This document shows positions 12,021 through 25,125 of a DNA stretch of 64,000 bases, piece by piece. A model generated the notes under the pieces. It was given only the letters and a program-made list of their open reading frames with translations. It was not told the origin of the DNA and did not search any database. The position numbers and the translations under genes are program-made. Position 1 is the first letter of the stretch. Each line of letters starts with the position of its first letter. The stretch is from Capitulum mitella. Its lineage: Eukaryota; Arthropoda; Thecostraca; Pollicipedomorpha; Pollicipedidae. The DNA is taken from positions 4,418,070-4,482,069 of the forward strand of contig CP099847.1 in assembly GCA_030062745.1 (NCBI GenBank). Reading direction: 5' to 3'.

Positions 12021-13430
12021 CGTTCAGCCAGCAAGGTCGGGGTTTGGCTGCTGATGGGGCGGGTTCAGTCGTCGAGGTGTGCTCTATTCGGCCACCTTTT
12101 TGCATGCAAAATGATATAATCACGGAATTATATAATCACCAGCGTACCCTCAAGGCGAATGTGATTCCAGGATACCACATCGCGTTACTGCGGTATGACG
12201 CACTCGTAACAAAGACCGCTCCAGTAACACTCGACACGATATACTGCCACTGTGGCCTGATAGATGACGAGTCGGACAGTTTGTGGCAGGTACTGGGTTG
12301 ACGTTCCAGAAAGGGCACTTACATTTGGCCCAAGACTGAAAGGGTCAGCTGGTCGCTGGGCGACCGTGTCGTAAAGCTAGGCGGCACGATAAAGATCCAC
12401 AGCGCCATCCGTTTCTGTGCTTGGGGGCAAAATTATTCTATATCTGGGAACACTTGGTGGAAGAGTCAGGGGCCGGCAACAGCTCCTGGTTGGCATGAAC
12501 TCTGATCTCAACGCTACCCACTTTCAAACGTTCGGGCCAAATTTATCATAAATTAAATGAATAGGAAAAAGATGGTGGGTTAAAAAAAAAACAGCAAAGC
12601 AAGCAGATCGATCAAATGCATATGTCAAGCGTGTTTTCCTCGTATGGAGTATATAAGCACGATTTCTTGATAACATTTTTGCTCCATCATTTAAATATGA
12701 TTGCCATTTCGTTTGAGCTAATGAGGCTGGTCGGGCAAGCACCAGATAGCCACGGAGAATCGTTAACGCGCTGACCAGACGACCATTACACACGGCTATC
12801 CTGAGACACTGATAGCAGTCTTTGCTTCCCTGCCAAACAGTGTCGGCAGCGTTTGAGACTCGTGCTCACGGTACATGTGTGCACGTACCGGATATCAGTC
12901 TAGGACGTGGTCGCGCAGGCCTCGTCATTTGGGATATTCTCTGTTTCCCCACCTAGCTTTAAAACGCTTGTGGCGCGTTTGCCTTGTAAATGCTTCGTGG
13001 AAGATACTCGATGACTTAATCGACAACAGACGGCCGCCAGCCAATAAATCCTCTTCAGTGCAAAATATCAGAATAAGGTATACCACGTCCTTTCCGCTCT
13101 ATGCCGAGCTCGTGGGAGTCGACCTTGCCAGCCCCTCTCTACAAAGCAGCTCTAGTAACCTAGTCAGTCTCACCCTCACGGCCTCACTGCAGACGACCTA
13201 CTTACTCCTTTATTCAACATCCGAAGGCAGTCAACCCCAAAAGTTTCTCCCGAAAGACGCCAACCTACCCAAACATTCCCTCAATCCACGACATTTTAGG
13301 CCATACCGGTCGCTTCCTCCCTCGCTCCTTGAGACTATCGTTAACGTCGTCAGTCCCTCGTGCCTCGCGCCAGTGCCTCGCGCGGCAGCCCGAGGCAAGC
13401 TAGCCGGCCAGTCGCTGTCTGTCTAGGAGT
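12020..13430. other. Intergenic stretch, nothing recognised
   Basis: Only short frames. The 183-codon plus-strand frame at 12875-13426 has no recognisable domain and biased Ser/Leu/Pro content. Confidence 0.5.
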
Positions 13431-13689
13431 CTCTCTCTCCCCCCTCTCTCTCTCTAGCCGCCGGAAGAGAGAGGCTGCGCCGGACGGCCGCCGGCGCCCG
13501 CGCCCACTTAATAGTCTATTGCTTTCAGTTTGGACGGTCTCCAGCGGTAGACGATGTCGTTCGCGTTGATAGAATCGAAGTCAGCTTTATGGGCGCCGCG
13601 CCACCGCGCCGACAGCGAATTTGGCCGCAGCCTATGTCGAGCGGAGCGGTCGGCCGCTGCCAACGGCGGGGACAGTATGGCTGAGTCGT

Positions 13690-13840
13690 GACCTGCTGAC
13701 GTTTCAGGCTCACTTCCTCTCTCCCTTCTCTGTCTCTCGGTCTATGCCTGTGATCCTGTTCCTGTCTGTCTTTCTATCTCTGCCTTCTGTCCGTCTGTCT
13801 GTCTGTCTTTCCCTCTCCCCCTCTCTCTATCTGCCTAATC

Positions 13841-13880
<40 letters not shown>

Positions 13881-14335
13881 CCTGTCTGTCTGTCTCTCTC
13901 TCTCTCCCCCCTCTATCTGTCTATCTCTGTCTGTCCGTCTGTCAGTCTGCCTCTCCCCCTCCCTCCCTCTCTTTTCATCTCGCTCTTCCTTCCCTTTCTC
14001 ACGCCCTTTCTCACACCCTTACTCCCCTCTCTCCCCTCTCTCTGCCTTTCTTTTTTTCTCCTCTTACTCGCTCTCTGATTCCCACCAAGTGATCTCTTTC
14101 TTCTTCTCTCTCCCTCTCTTACTCTCTATCTCTCTCCCTCTACCTCCTGTGCTTCCTCTGTCATCTTCCCTCTGTCTTCACTCCTCATTCTCTCCTTCCC
14201 ACACTAAGCGGTGTTCGCTCTCGGTCTTTTTCAATCTTCCCTTGCCTCTCTTTTCTCTCTCTTCGTCTTTTGCTCTTTCCTTCTCTCCCTTTCTTCCGGA
14301 AGTCAGCTCGTTCCCTCCCTCTCTCCAATGTCTAC
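13690..14335. repeat. Long polypyrimidine tract with (TCTG)n microsatellite
   Basis: About 640 bp of nearly uninterrupted C/T on the plus strand, including a TCTG/TGTC tetranucleotide array at about 13838-13900 and CT-rich variants on both sides. It creates a spurious 362-codon frame (13621-14709) made of Ser, Leu, Pro, Phe, Val and Cys. It directly precedes the GC island at 14385. Confidence 0.9.
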
Positions 14336-14384
14336 GCTACAGGCCAGTACCCGCGCACCATTCTTGCTCGGGCTTTGAAAAGGA

Positions 14385-14760
14385 AAATCAATTTGGCGGC
14401 GGCACAATTTCGCCGGCCGGGCCCATTGTGGGCCGTCGTCACCGGGCCGACTTTTGTGCCCGCCGGCAATATCTATCTGCGGCCGGCTGGCCGGCGCGGG
14501 CGCCGGCGCACCAGGCGGCAGCCGCCGGCCGCCGCCCGGCCCCAATCCCTGCGATAATGGCTCCTCGGGCGCTACTTCAGCCTTTAATTATCCTGCTAAT
14601 TTTCGCCACGACGCACGCGGGAGGGGTTTACAGGCCGCCCGTGGGCGGCCGAGCGCCTCAGGCGACGTTTGTCTTGCCGCCCATAAACGGGATTAAAACG
14701 CAACGGTAACCTCGTCACACTCTATCCCGCCCGCGTCGTTAGGCGGCGATATGGCGCAAT
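14385..14760. other. GC-rich island with TAATTA-type words
   Basis: GGCCGGC-rich core flanked by AATCAATTTGGCGG (near 14387) and CCTTTAATTATCCTGCTAAT (near 14581), then CCCATAAACGGGATTAAAACG (near 14680). No protein similarity seen. Possible cis-regulatory element. Confidence 0.35.
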
Positions 14761-15129
14761 GCGTCACCCTGGTGTCGCAGATAATTTGCAAATTGAGATA
14801 ACGTTGTTTGACAAATGGCGGATATAAATAGTATTTGACAGCATCGGTTGTTTCTTATTTGCCTACAATTGCGAATAAAATAACACTGGAACTTGACCTG
14901 AATGGAATAACATTTCCAAAACGAAACGATCAAAATGTAATCCAGAACATGTTCGTGCCAGGCCATGCTATTTCCTTGGCCACCAAGGGCTGCGTGAAAT
15001 TATTTGTGCAATAACGTACTCCGGACTGTGGTTAAGTGAGGTTAGCTATAACATAATTTGCTGAAGATTACGTTAGGTTAGGTGATTTAGCAATCGACGC
15101 ACTTTGTAACCAACTTTGCTGAAGATTAC

Positions 15130-15425
15130 GTCCACCTCATAACAAGCTGGGTCTATCTGACTACAGAATGTACCTGACTTAGAACAGAATATGTCTGCCT
15201 CACGTTAGACTGAGCCCATTTCACATCAGACTGAGCTGTGCCATTACAGCAGGCTGGATCTTTCTCGTAGTAAGCCAGGTCTGCCACATAACAAGCTGCG
15301 TCTCCCTTCCAACAGACTGGGCCTTCCTGAAAGACGGCTTCATCCTCATAGCAGTCTGAGTCTGTTTCACAGAAGACTGGACCTGTCTCACACCAAACTG
15401 GTCCGCACCTCCCCCGGTCTTCTCC
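15130..15425. repeat. Degenerate ~33 bp minisatellite
   Basis: Diverged tandem units with the words CAGACTG, CTGGACCTG and TCTCACACCA. On the minus strand they translate into an 11-residue-period pattern rich in Cys, Glu and Asp (98 codons at 15153-15449). I treat this as a repeat, not a gene. Unit wording resembles the array at 10325-10850. Confidence 0.7.
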
Positions 15426-15887
15426 TGATGGTGGCATTTGCGAGGCCACTCAGATGCGTCGGAGCCATACAGCGGCAGTGCCGGCGCACAGCCAAAGGCT
15501 CTCAGCCGCCCACAAAACGCCCGACAACTGTCAACGGAATGAGAAAATATTGCCAGCATCAGCTGCCAGATTACACTGGCCGCCGACGGATGCGCCTCGT
15601 GCCGCTCCGCCGCCGCGAGAGAGGTGTGGAAATGACAAGAGACACACATTGTTTTGCTTCTGTGAGGGATGTGAGGGTGACGGAAACCCATGCTGGCGTG
15701 CTGATTTGAGAGGCGTGGAAATGACAAGGAACTCGCGCTGTTTCGTATCTGGGAGAGCCGTGGACATGAAGGGAAACGTAGGTTGTCGTTCTGACCTGAA
15801 CGATACTATGTCCGTTCCGGGATGCCTGTAATCATTTTGGTATGTTCAAAACAACTGATTGTAGCTTTAAATTATCTTTGCTTTTGT

Positions 15888-15965
15888 AGAGCCACATTGA
15901 AACAACATTGAAACACACTGAAACAACATTGAAACAACATGTAGAGCCACAATGAAACAATACGC
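15888..15965. repeat. Short tandem repeat of CATTGAAACAA-type units
   Basis: The words ATTGAAACAACATTGAAACA and AGAGCCACA..TGAAACAA recur several times within about 75 bp. Confidence 0.75.
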
Positions 15966-17530
15966 AGGTGCAGCAACCAGAAGCGTCCCTTATTTCCACC
16001 ACTTCTCCTTCCGTATTCGCATCCCAGCCATCTCCAGTGCCTTTATTTGATGTTTTTAGCCCAAAGCGCAGCTGGAAGCTTGAATCTAATAACGCTTTAA
16101 TAACGTTTGCAGACATCAAAATATGATCACAGTGTATGTTGGCTTTCGTTCCTTTGCGTTCTTTGAACGATGTTTAAGACCAGTTATTATAAGTGAAAAC
16201 TCCTGATTCCATTTCCTCCTGCCGCTCAAATCCTTGCGTGTTTCGCACATCACGTGACTGGTTTGGACAGGTGAGGATTAGTTTAAGTTTGTGGAGACGT
16301 TTTCGTTGACGTCTGCTCGAACTGGGAAGCATGCAAGAAAACTACCAAGATCACCAGAGACCCTGGAACCCTGCAATTCAAAAAATGGCAAGTGCTGAGA
16401 AAATAAACCGCCAGTATTGGCAGACCACAACCCTCAAGATGTACCAGATAATAAGTTGTAAAATGTGGTCTGTAGCACGAAACGCAAAACATGCACACAT
16501 ATAAATTCCATTTCTTGAATTCGCGATTTAAAAAGGTCTCGCGAATCAAGACATAAGTCGTAAATTTACAGCGTACTAGACCTTCATGGTTTCTACATGA
16601 CGCATATCAGTTAGTTCATTACATTCTTACGAGAGAATGCAAGATGCCTGCACTTCGTTTATGATCGGCATGATGTTTGATCCTGGTCCCAATTCATTGT
16701 TTTTAGTAATCGTGACTTGATTCAGATATTGTAAAGAAAAGGTGTTCTCTAGAAGGAACACGATGCTGTTTCCCACCTGCATCACCATGACGGGCCGACG
16801 ATCGCAAATGCTTCGAAGCTGCTTCGCGACGCCGTCTGGGTGTGACTGGCCTCATTAATTCACCCTGTGGCCCAGCCGAACGTCACAAAGGCGCCAGCTT
16901 TTCAGTGGTAATTTGCCAGTAACGAGCCGAGAGGTGGATCAGTCCCATACAAATTACATGCCGCTCCGCGCCCCGGCTGAACTGCAACGGCCGTGCACGG
17001 CGACACAGTGAACAAAACACGCGTGGATCCGTCACAGGTTGTTGATCCGCCACTGCTTACATTGGATTGTTCTCGGCAGCTTGCTGACATCGAATGGGAC
17101 GACTTGCCCTGTTTTGGAGCGGCATTGATCGATTGTCTTTCCCCTTTTGCCAAGCGTGCCTTTCAGAGTCTGTGTGATTTCCGCCCGTAGTTCCCACCGT
17201 GATGATCGTCTCCAGTAAGGCATTACAACTCAGGAAAAGTTAAGGGTGGTCTAAAAGATTTTGTGGCAGTTCTTATCAAGCAATGAAATGCAACTATCGC
17301 TGAAATAAAACAGTTTTGGTGGGCCAACAGTCACTGAAGAGAACTTGTGTGGGCCGTTACTCGTTTTCCCTATCCCACATTCAATGTCTAAATTCAAAAG
17401 AAAGATGCAGTAAAATGGTTATTTGTAGATACAGTGTAATGGAACAATACGTCGTTATCACCGGTATATACACGAGCAGCACGCTGGTATCATGACGGCA
17501 ACAGTACAACCACACAACATATTGATCTCC
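15966..17530. other. Intergenic stretch, nothing recognised
   Basis: No domain, RNA or repeat signature that I can support. Confidence 0.5.
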
Positions 17531-17539
17531 CGCCGCTCC

Positions 17540-17780
17540 GACACGTGCTCGCCGCTGTCCTGACCTCTCTCCTGTCATCCCTGGCAGTCGGCCGGCACAG
17601 CGCCGCTGCTGAGCGCGGCCGCCTCCGCCTCCGCCGCCGGCCGCCTGTCTGCCCAGTAATGGGACTGTCAGGCGGACACCGGGACATTCAGATCCGGCCG
17701 CCGAGCCGCTGCCAGGCGGCATCCGCTCTGCCGCCGCCGACGCCAGCAGAGTTTGGAGGCGAGTGCAGGCCGAAGGGATG
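17540..17780. other. Short GC-rich island
   Basis: CpG/GGCCGG-rich block (CGGCCGCCTCCGCCTCC and similar) without coding support. Confidence 0.3.
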
Positions 17781-18804
17781 ATGAAGGTCATGTGTGGTGG
17801 TACCTGATGGTGGTATATCATTTCACCCGAAGTATTCGATGCTGTTTTATTTTCTGATGTTGACATCTGTGGACATGTCTACGGTTTGGGACATTCTTCT
17901 TTACCGTTAATGGACGTCACATCGGAATGCTGTGATTCAGGTTTTGCAGCACCCCATCGATGGCATCATACCAAAGTTGTTCAGTGCTTAATATCAACAC
18001 GTAATGCATATTTAACCATATAGAGACACTGAAGCGTAACGAGGCTTACACAGAACACTGTTACTGAAGGTTTTTTTGTGGAAAGCATATTATTCGAAAT
18101 CGGATTGACACGTTTGATGTTGTCCGATGTTCGCACGTAATGGCACGTGTTCAAACGGTGGCGAGCGCCGCTCTCTCCAAGAAAGGTCAACATTTTCCCA
18201 TTTCCTCGTCGACCGTGCAGCAGGAATGAAATCAGCGTTTCAATCTCGACTCGGGCGGCGCCGACGGTCCTGCCAATTTCCGTTCTTTTGTCGACGGCCG
18301 CTGGCGGCGGGCGGCGTTCGTACCGGCTGTTTGCCGTGCTAACACGCCGACCCGCCGACTAATTTCCACTCGGCCGAGTCCAACTAATCTCTAATGCCCG
18401 TGCTGAGCGGCGTGCGGTAGCTGAAGCTGCGAGGATCTCAGGGTGAGATTACCGCGCAGCAGCCGTTTGAGATGTTCTCCCGTGAGTAGGTCGACGTACC
18501 GTGAAAGGTACATCACGGGCACAGTCACCATTGCACAGAAGCACCATTTTACTGTCACCTCAGTGGAGGCAATACCGTTGTTCTGTCTGCTATGGAGTAA
18601 TGCTTTGACCACCTTACCGTCATAACATATACCGCGGCCCTGTCCCCAGAGCAGAGAAACACGGACTCAGTCACTGGTTTTGCTGAAAACACTCGCTTCG
18701 TCACGACTCTGTGTGGCGGTGCCCGAATCATGAGTGCACGACTGCTCAAGTCTCGAGTGCTCGATACTCGAGTGATGTACACACGACCACCTCTCCATCG
18801 CCGC

Positions 18805-18920
18805 AAACTTCACCGCCACCTACCATCGCTGCAACGCTCACCGTCACTCTGCCATCACTGCAACGCTCACCTCCACTCGGCCGTCACTGCAACGTTCACC
18901 GTCGCCCGGCGGCGGCGGCG
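18805..18920. repeat. 29 bp tandem repeat, about 3-4 copies
   Basis: Three consecutive 29 bp units begin at 18834 (CATCGCTGCAACGCTCACC, CATCACTGCAACGCTCACC, CGTCACTGCAACGTTCACC). A more diverged unit precedes them. The array leads directly into a GC-rich block ending near 19015. Confidence 0.8.
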
Positions 18921-20319
18921 CGTCGCATCTGTCGCGGGGCCGGCTTTTCGGCTCTTCATTTCACCATTTGGCGGGCGGCGGCGGCGCAGATAGCGTTCCG
19001 GCGGCGGCAGTTCGGTCTGTGATAAAGCCACTGGCCTGTCGGCCTCCATCCAATCTGTCTTCATAATGGAGGAATGATTTATGCTCCACTAAGGGACATC
19101 CTGCTATCGACCCGGCCGGCAGTGGCGCGGACGAATAGGCCTGGGTGGGAGACTGCCCGCAATACAGCGGTCCAGGACGGATACACGTGGTGAGTCGGGG
19201 AATGACCTCCATAGCAAAGAGGAGGGGGACACGTGAAGGAGAAAGTCGCATTGGAAGTGTGGGAGCAGTGAGGTGAAGTTGACACTGGCAAAATGACAAA
19301 ATGACAATTTTAGGGGGATGAAATTCCTCATTGGACGAGTTCCCGTGCAAAATAAATCTTGTGCGTGCCGAGTTTCTTTTTGCTGTAAGTACAACGCATT
19401 TTTCATTGCGTAACACCAGTAGACAGGCAGCCGGTTGCGGAGTGTGGCCGTCTTATTGCACTGGTGGATGTCAGCCGAGCCCATGTGCGTCGCTCGAGGG
19501 CCACCCAGAATAACGTTATCTATTTGGCTGGAAAGTATCCACCCATTCCTGTGCTAAAAGGTACATTCCTTGGCAATGCCGTTCATTGTGTGCTGTTTAT
19601 TGTTTCCGCAAACAAAAGTGTGGAATGGAACATGTTTTTGTGTTCAGAGACTGAAATACGGAGCATTCGAAAGAGGCGGATAGGGGTTAGTTCTCTCAAA
19701 GTTTTGGTATAAATAGCTACATAAATGCCACCGTCCAGTGACCTGAATGATAAAATCTGAAAAGCAACGTTTCGGAGCCACATCGTCCCTTGTAAAATTA
19801 ATGAAGCACAATTTTGTTTCCTTTTATTGCCGCCATAAGCATTTTTTGCGCGTGCTTTGGAAAAGGAAAGAAGAAATCAAGTCGGAACAAAGCTTGTCTT
19901 ATCAACTAAATCTTACGTTCGTTGATACTCTCGCAACAGACAATGGTCTTCAGGACTGTCATTTTATGAAATGGATTTCAGAGGAGGGGAGCACATGTTC
20001 TGCCTCGGGCGTCAAATCAATTGGTGCGTCACCCCTTAGAGTTCCATGTTGAAACATAAAATGATCGGAGTCGAGTCAGCACTGAGATCCAATCTACTTC
20101 AACATCATACCACACGGGCGCCCATGGTGGTCTTCACAGCCGGCCAGGTCTGCAAGACAGGCGTCTCTCAGTTTCTGGAGCCCGGATCCGTTCCGTTTCA
20201 CGCTTGAATTATCCGCCGCGATTTAATGAAGTTGTTGAGACGAGACAAATGAGACGCACGGGCGCCGTTTCCGGTGGATGAGCGTGCGCTAATGTCAGCG
20301 ACCCTGGCTTGGCTGACGG

Positions 20320-20445
20320 CGCCGGCGGCTGCGACGCAGTGGGCCACTGTCACAGTGTCAGCGGTTGTAATGGCACGAGCCACAGCTGCAATGTCAGCGA
20401 CTGTAGCGGTACAGGCCACTGCGACGGTGACGGCCCCTAGCAGCA
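20320..20445. repeat. Degenerate short tandem repeat (GCCACTG / ATGTCAGCGAC)
   Basis: The words GGCCACTG, GTCAGCG and ACAGCTGCAATG alternate with variable spacing. The overlapping Ala/Thr-rich frames on both strands are artefacts of the repeat. Confidence 0.5.
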
Positions 20446-20974
20446 CAGGTATGTGTGAATATATGTATGCATATTTGTATGCCACATGGGCGGGTAGGTA
20501 TGCATGCACGTAAGTACGAATTTATTTCAACTTTCTTCTTACACCGGATACCCGCTGTGAGGAAATCTGGCAGCCATGCTGTCGGCTCCTAAGCGTATTT
20601 GTAAAATTCTCAACACTTCGGCACGCTTGTGATAAGGCTTTTGAGATGTAGACGATAGCAATGATCATCAGTCGAGAGCAACAGGAATCTACAGAAACGA
20701 TTCCACTTTTCTCGAAATCTACATCAAACGGAATTCGGGAACAGTTAGGATCTGTGCCATACAAGCCGTCAGCTGCAGCCCAGGGGTGCTTGGGAGGAAT
20801 CAGCAGCATCGTGAAACTATCGGGAACTGGCGTCATCGAGAACTGCAGGCAGGAGTCAGGGTTCGTCTGAAGCTGCAGGGAGCAGGAGACAGGCGTCATC
20901 CGAAGCTGCGGAAAGTTAATATTGGTCTGTGCGGTAAGGTAACTGAGTTAACTGCGCAGCCTCAGCAGTGACAT

Positions 20975-21066
20975 GACGGCTGTCGGTGCGGTGAGCTGAC
21001 GGCTGCCGATGCGGTGAGCTGACGGCTGCCGGTGCGGTGAGCTGACGGCTGCCGGTGCGGTGAGTG
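20975..21066. repeat. 23 bp tandem repeat, four copies
   Basis: Four nearly identical 23 bp units beginning GACGGCTG(C/T)CG(G/A)TGCGG fill 92 bp exactly. Confidence 0.9.
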
Positions 21067-21069
21067 TGG

Positions 21070-21540
21070 ACGCGTTCTGTCGCCGCACGTCGCCGCTAAC
21101 GTCCCGGATTAGCCCGCCGTCAGCGTGCCGCAAAAACGTCGCCAGCGTCCGTCGTCGCCGGCGGCTGCGGCCAAGGTGGCGGCATTCGACCCGCGGAATT
21201 CTCCGGCGCTTTTAACGGCGCCACCTGGACGATCATCAACCGCCGTCAACAATGATGCCGGCTCGCCGAAGGAACCAATTTGGATTCAATTCTCCATTGT
21301 CCGCCCGGGCGGGCCGGGCTCGGAGTGGGGCCTTTGTGGCCGCGGCCGGCCGGCGCGGCCTGTGATATCCGTCTCATTTGTATGCAAATGTTTGCCGATC
21401 TGGCGCATTCGGTCGGCCGACAGCCCCGTGAAAAAGGCCACGTGTCGCGCGCGCCGCCGCCGGCCGTTCGCGCGAGTGGCAGCCGGCCGGTGGCACGCGG
21501 CGACCGCGGGGAGCGGCTAGGATCTGGCCGAGATTCAGCG
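21070..21540. other. GC-rich island containing a POU-type palindrome
   Basis: CpG-rich island. A 16 bp inverted repeat CATTTG-TATG-CAAATG at 21375-21390 contains a perfect octamer ATGCAAAT (21382-21389). CCAATTTGGATTCAATTCTC lies nearby at about 21275. Proposed enhancer; no direct proof. Confidence 0.4.
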
Positions 21541-21998
21541 CTCCCCCTCTGTGCTGGAGCAGGAAATGGGGCATTGCCTGCCCCGTGAAATCGCAGATGG
21601 AGCGTGAATGTCCACCGTTCGTCGGAACGTGAGTGAGACGTCCATCCGTGCACCCGCGCAATGTAGCGCTGCGGTTGATGTGCTCCATGCACATGGTAAA
21701 CGTGTAGTCCAAAATGTTGCAATCTCAAGACAAATTCTTTAAGCACCTTTTAAGTTCATGTCATTGAGGAAGAGTGATTGTGGTTTAACCGCAAACTTGC
21801 GATTTTGAAAATTTGCTTGCTTTGAATTTTCGACGGCATCTCTGCCTTAGGTTCAGGCATGATACAAACACATCGCCCCGCGTGACAAACATACAGCATA
21901 TGTTACGCTGTGTCTTAGAAGTGCTTTCCAGATAATGGACTTCTTAGCGATGTCAATATACGTTACTCATTTTTACATACAGAAGTTTATGCGCACAC

Positions 21999-23199
21999 TT
22001 AACCCTATTCCCGGCAGGGGGCTGAATCCGCCCCCTCTGTTTTTTTGCTTGCCAATTCCAGGGTTTTTGACCTAGCTTCAGGGAACTTGGTGACTTTTCC
22101 GGGCTATTTTTTACATACTGTAACTTAATTTCGTAATTCTTTTTTGCTACGAGGCAGAGCTAGACCACGTTTTTGGGAGGCACTTTAGGCCATTTTTGGC
22201 CCTGTTGAAGATGAAGAGAAAATGCCTGTCAAAAGTAATGTTTTTAAGATAGAATTTAAAAGTTGATATGGATGTATAGGTAAATCGTTATGCAAGGATC
22301 TAAATACAACTGCGTTAATCTGACATCACTTCATAAAGTCGGATGAAGGTCAAAAGTCAAAATTTGGTTTCAGAGTAATACATTTGGCGCTTTTTTAAAT
22401 GCCAAACCCAAAATATATGTGACGTCAAAGGAAGCCCCATACTTGTGTACCAAGTTTCAGATTGATATCAGGTCGGATCACGGAGCTATGACCTAAAATG
22501 TCAGTGCGCGTACTCTATATCACAACAACCGTAAAATGGTATTTTAGAAATGGAGTAAATTCAAATGATTGGAAAAGTTTTCAAACGACATAAAATGCAT
22601 TCAAGATCACTCTGAGTGAATCTAACGTCACTGGAGGTCATTTAAGGCGAAGGTCGTAAGATAACCCGAAGAACATGTAACCATGACAGCTCCCCATTTC
22701 CATGTCCCTGGCAACGCCTATGCTAACATCTTACTAACAGTGTAATACGATTTGTACTTCTTAAACATAACATGACTAGAAAAAGTTAGAAAAAAAGTTT
22801 TGACGTTTTTGAATTCAGACCTTGTAAAACTAATCCTTTCATTTTTGAAACCCTGTGAACGACTACGAATTTTCTCAAAATTTTAGATGTATGGCCAATG
22901 GTAAAAGCTCCACTCATAGTCTCTTGATTCATGCCCATTTCATCAAAATCGGTCCATAAGCGACAGAATTATAACAAGTGCAAAATACTCCCATTAGGAC
23001 TTGTTGCCCCCCGCATTAACCTCTTTTAAAATTTTGAAAGATTCGTTTTATAAAAATGTAGTTTACGTTATGGCAGACCTATTGCCGTTTGTTGTGATGC
23101 AATCGAACGTATAGTTCCCGAGATCTCGGGGGAGGGGGGCGAATCGGTCCCCCTGCTGGGAATCGGTTGTGCCGTCTAGTCCTCCGGGAATAGGGTTAA
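21999..23199 (+). mobile_element. piggyBac-like MITE, copy 3
   Basis: TTAACCCTATTCCCGGCAGG at the left and CTCCGGGAATAGGGTTAA at the right give perfect short inverted repeats flanked by TTAA. Total 1201 bp including both TTAA sites. No coding potential. Confidence 0.88.
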
Positions 23200-23779
23200 G
23201 CCACCAAATAAGCGATGTCGCCGCTGTTGTATGCAAAAGGCTCAACCTCAACGCATGCATGTCAATGTCCTTATGATATGCATGGAACTTAACACTTGGT
23301 GCTCACTCTGAATACCCTTGACTTAAGGTGTCTGAGACAAAAAAAATCAACAGCAAAAGAGCTAATATACACTCACGAAGATTACCTCATCACTTACGCG
23401 TCTAAGTTTTCACACGAAAGATCAGAATTCCTCGGGAATTTTTTCTCTGGGAATTTACACCTCTGCCGTTTTATGGTAGGTTAGTCGTCACTCGGTCTAC
23501 ATCACGCGGGGCTTTTATATTCATCTCGAGCGAAACGTTTCCGCCGGCATTTACATGGAAGACCTTTCAGTCTGCCATTGTCAGTAATGCTTTACGTGCT
23601 TCTTTGAATTCCAATGCCCAGCGACGTGGAACCTGATAGATATGGGTTTGTTTGTAGGCAAAGTGCGGAGAGCATGGGGGCACGCGAAATGTGCTGAAAG
23701 TGACGGCGATAAAAGTGCTCCATTTCTCAAGGTCAGCGAAACCCGTGTCATCAGCAATTCAGCCTGCAACCGTCAGCAC

Positions 23780-24420
23780 TATTTTCAAAGGCCGCTCCTA
23801 CCCCGAAGGTCGCCGAGCGCCATTAGCCCGATATCGGGTGGCGGCGTGTTCTTCGGGTGCGATCACCGACCGGGGCGCGACCGGGGCTCGCATTTCACGA
23901 CAAAGCCGCGCGCCGGGCGGGCATCACGCTCCGCCGGCCGGCAAGAAGCGGGCCCGCGAAAACAGGACGTCCGGCCTGCCGGCCCCGGACGGCATAAATA
24001 CACCAGGCAGCGTCGACCGTCGGCGGCGATGACGCAGCCTCCGCCGCGGCCGACGCGGCGCCCCCTTCCGCCCCATCTGGCGCGCGCTGGCCGGCAGCGG
24101 GAGGAAGACGTTTGCGGCGGCCGGACGGCGCTGCGCGCGGTTAAACGGCCCCCGGAGATGTGTATCGCCGGCTCGCCGGCCGGCGGTGGTCAGAAACGGC
24201 CGACGCCCGCCGGCCGCGATCGCCGTTAAAACGAATGAGCCGTAGCTGATGAAACCGGCCGCCGCGCGGCGGGCCGCCGGGAATGGCCCGATCTGTCCGG
24301 GAGCGGCGTCTTCGCTTACCACCGCGGCGATCGCCGCCGAAAGTATCATCGCCGCTAATGTAAGAGGACAGGGAGCCGACGCGTCGGGCTCTTATGGGGC
24401 CTATAAAGGTCCGCCACCGT
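23780..24420. other. Large GC-rich island
   Basis: About 640 bp dominated by GGCCGGC, CGCCG and GCGGCCG words, ending in an AT-containing part (CGCCGTTAAAACGAATGAGC near 24222, CATCGCCGCTAATGTAAG near 24347). Overlapping frames on all strands are composition artefacts. Confidence 0.35.
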
Positions 24421-25125
24421 GCCAAATGGCTGAGGTTCGCGGCAGATGTCGGCAACAAAGGCCCGGCAAGGGGTGCTCCGCTCCGAACAACGGCGAAACA
24501 AGTTACATTCTCGTCAGTAGCAACAGCTGGAGCAGAGCTGTGGTGTAGATGCCGGTGCCCGTCGCAATACGTTGTATTCATAGAATACTGCATAGCGGCG
24601 TCTAACAGTGTCACATCCATGTTCCGGTCTGTTTCTGTCATTGAGTCTGCTGGACAAAGTGCTTGTTAAACAGGTTTACGGAGCAGCTACAACGTTTACA
24701 CGGGGATACCATGCAATTCAGAACGTCTCAAAAAAGGTCCATCCGAGCTCTAAGGACAGTAACTTTGTTGTGTCGGTCGATTTTCATGAAACTGACAAGA
24801 CATTCACGAGACCGTTCAAAATACGACTTCTGACAACTCGTTCACAGCCTCAGTTAACGCATATTGAGAGTGTCTACCGCCTAACAAACAAATTGTCTTT
24901 CATGGTAACAGTTTAGTTTGACCAACGCAAAAGGGCAGTTTTGACAGACTTCTTGACGGACCAGAAATCATAAAATAGTTTAATGTTTTGATGGCCTGTG
25001 TACTTGTTCAAAGACCGCCTACAATGATTTATTTCGCAGAAGGAAACCTTAAGTAATGTTGGGAAAAGGTCAAAGCCTTCTGCCACGCTTGCCGCTCGTC
25101 AAGAGGAAAACTTTGCATTGGTTTC

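Noticed and set aside
13621..14709. 362-codon plus-strand frame, longest in the window
   Set aside because: It is the translation of a polypyrimidine/TCTG tract (Ser, Leu, Pro, Cys, Val repeats).
20960..21066. CRISPR-like regular repeats
   Set aside because: The 23 bp units are head-to-tail with no unique spacers, in a eukaryotic context.
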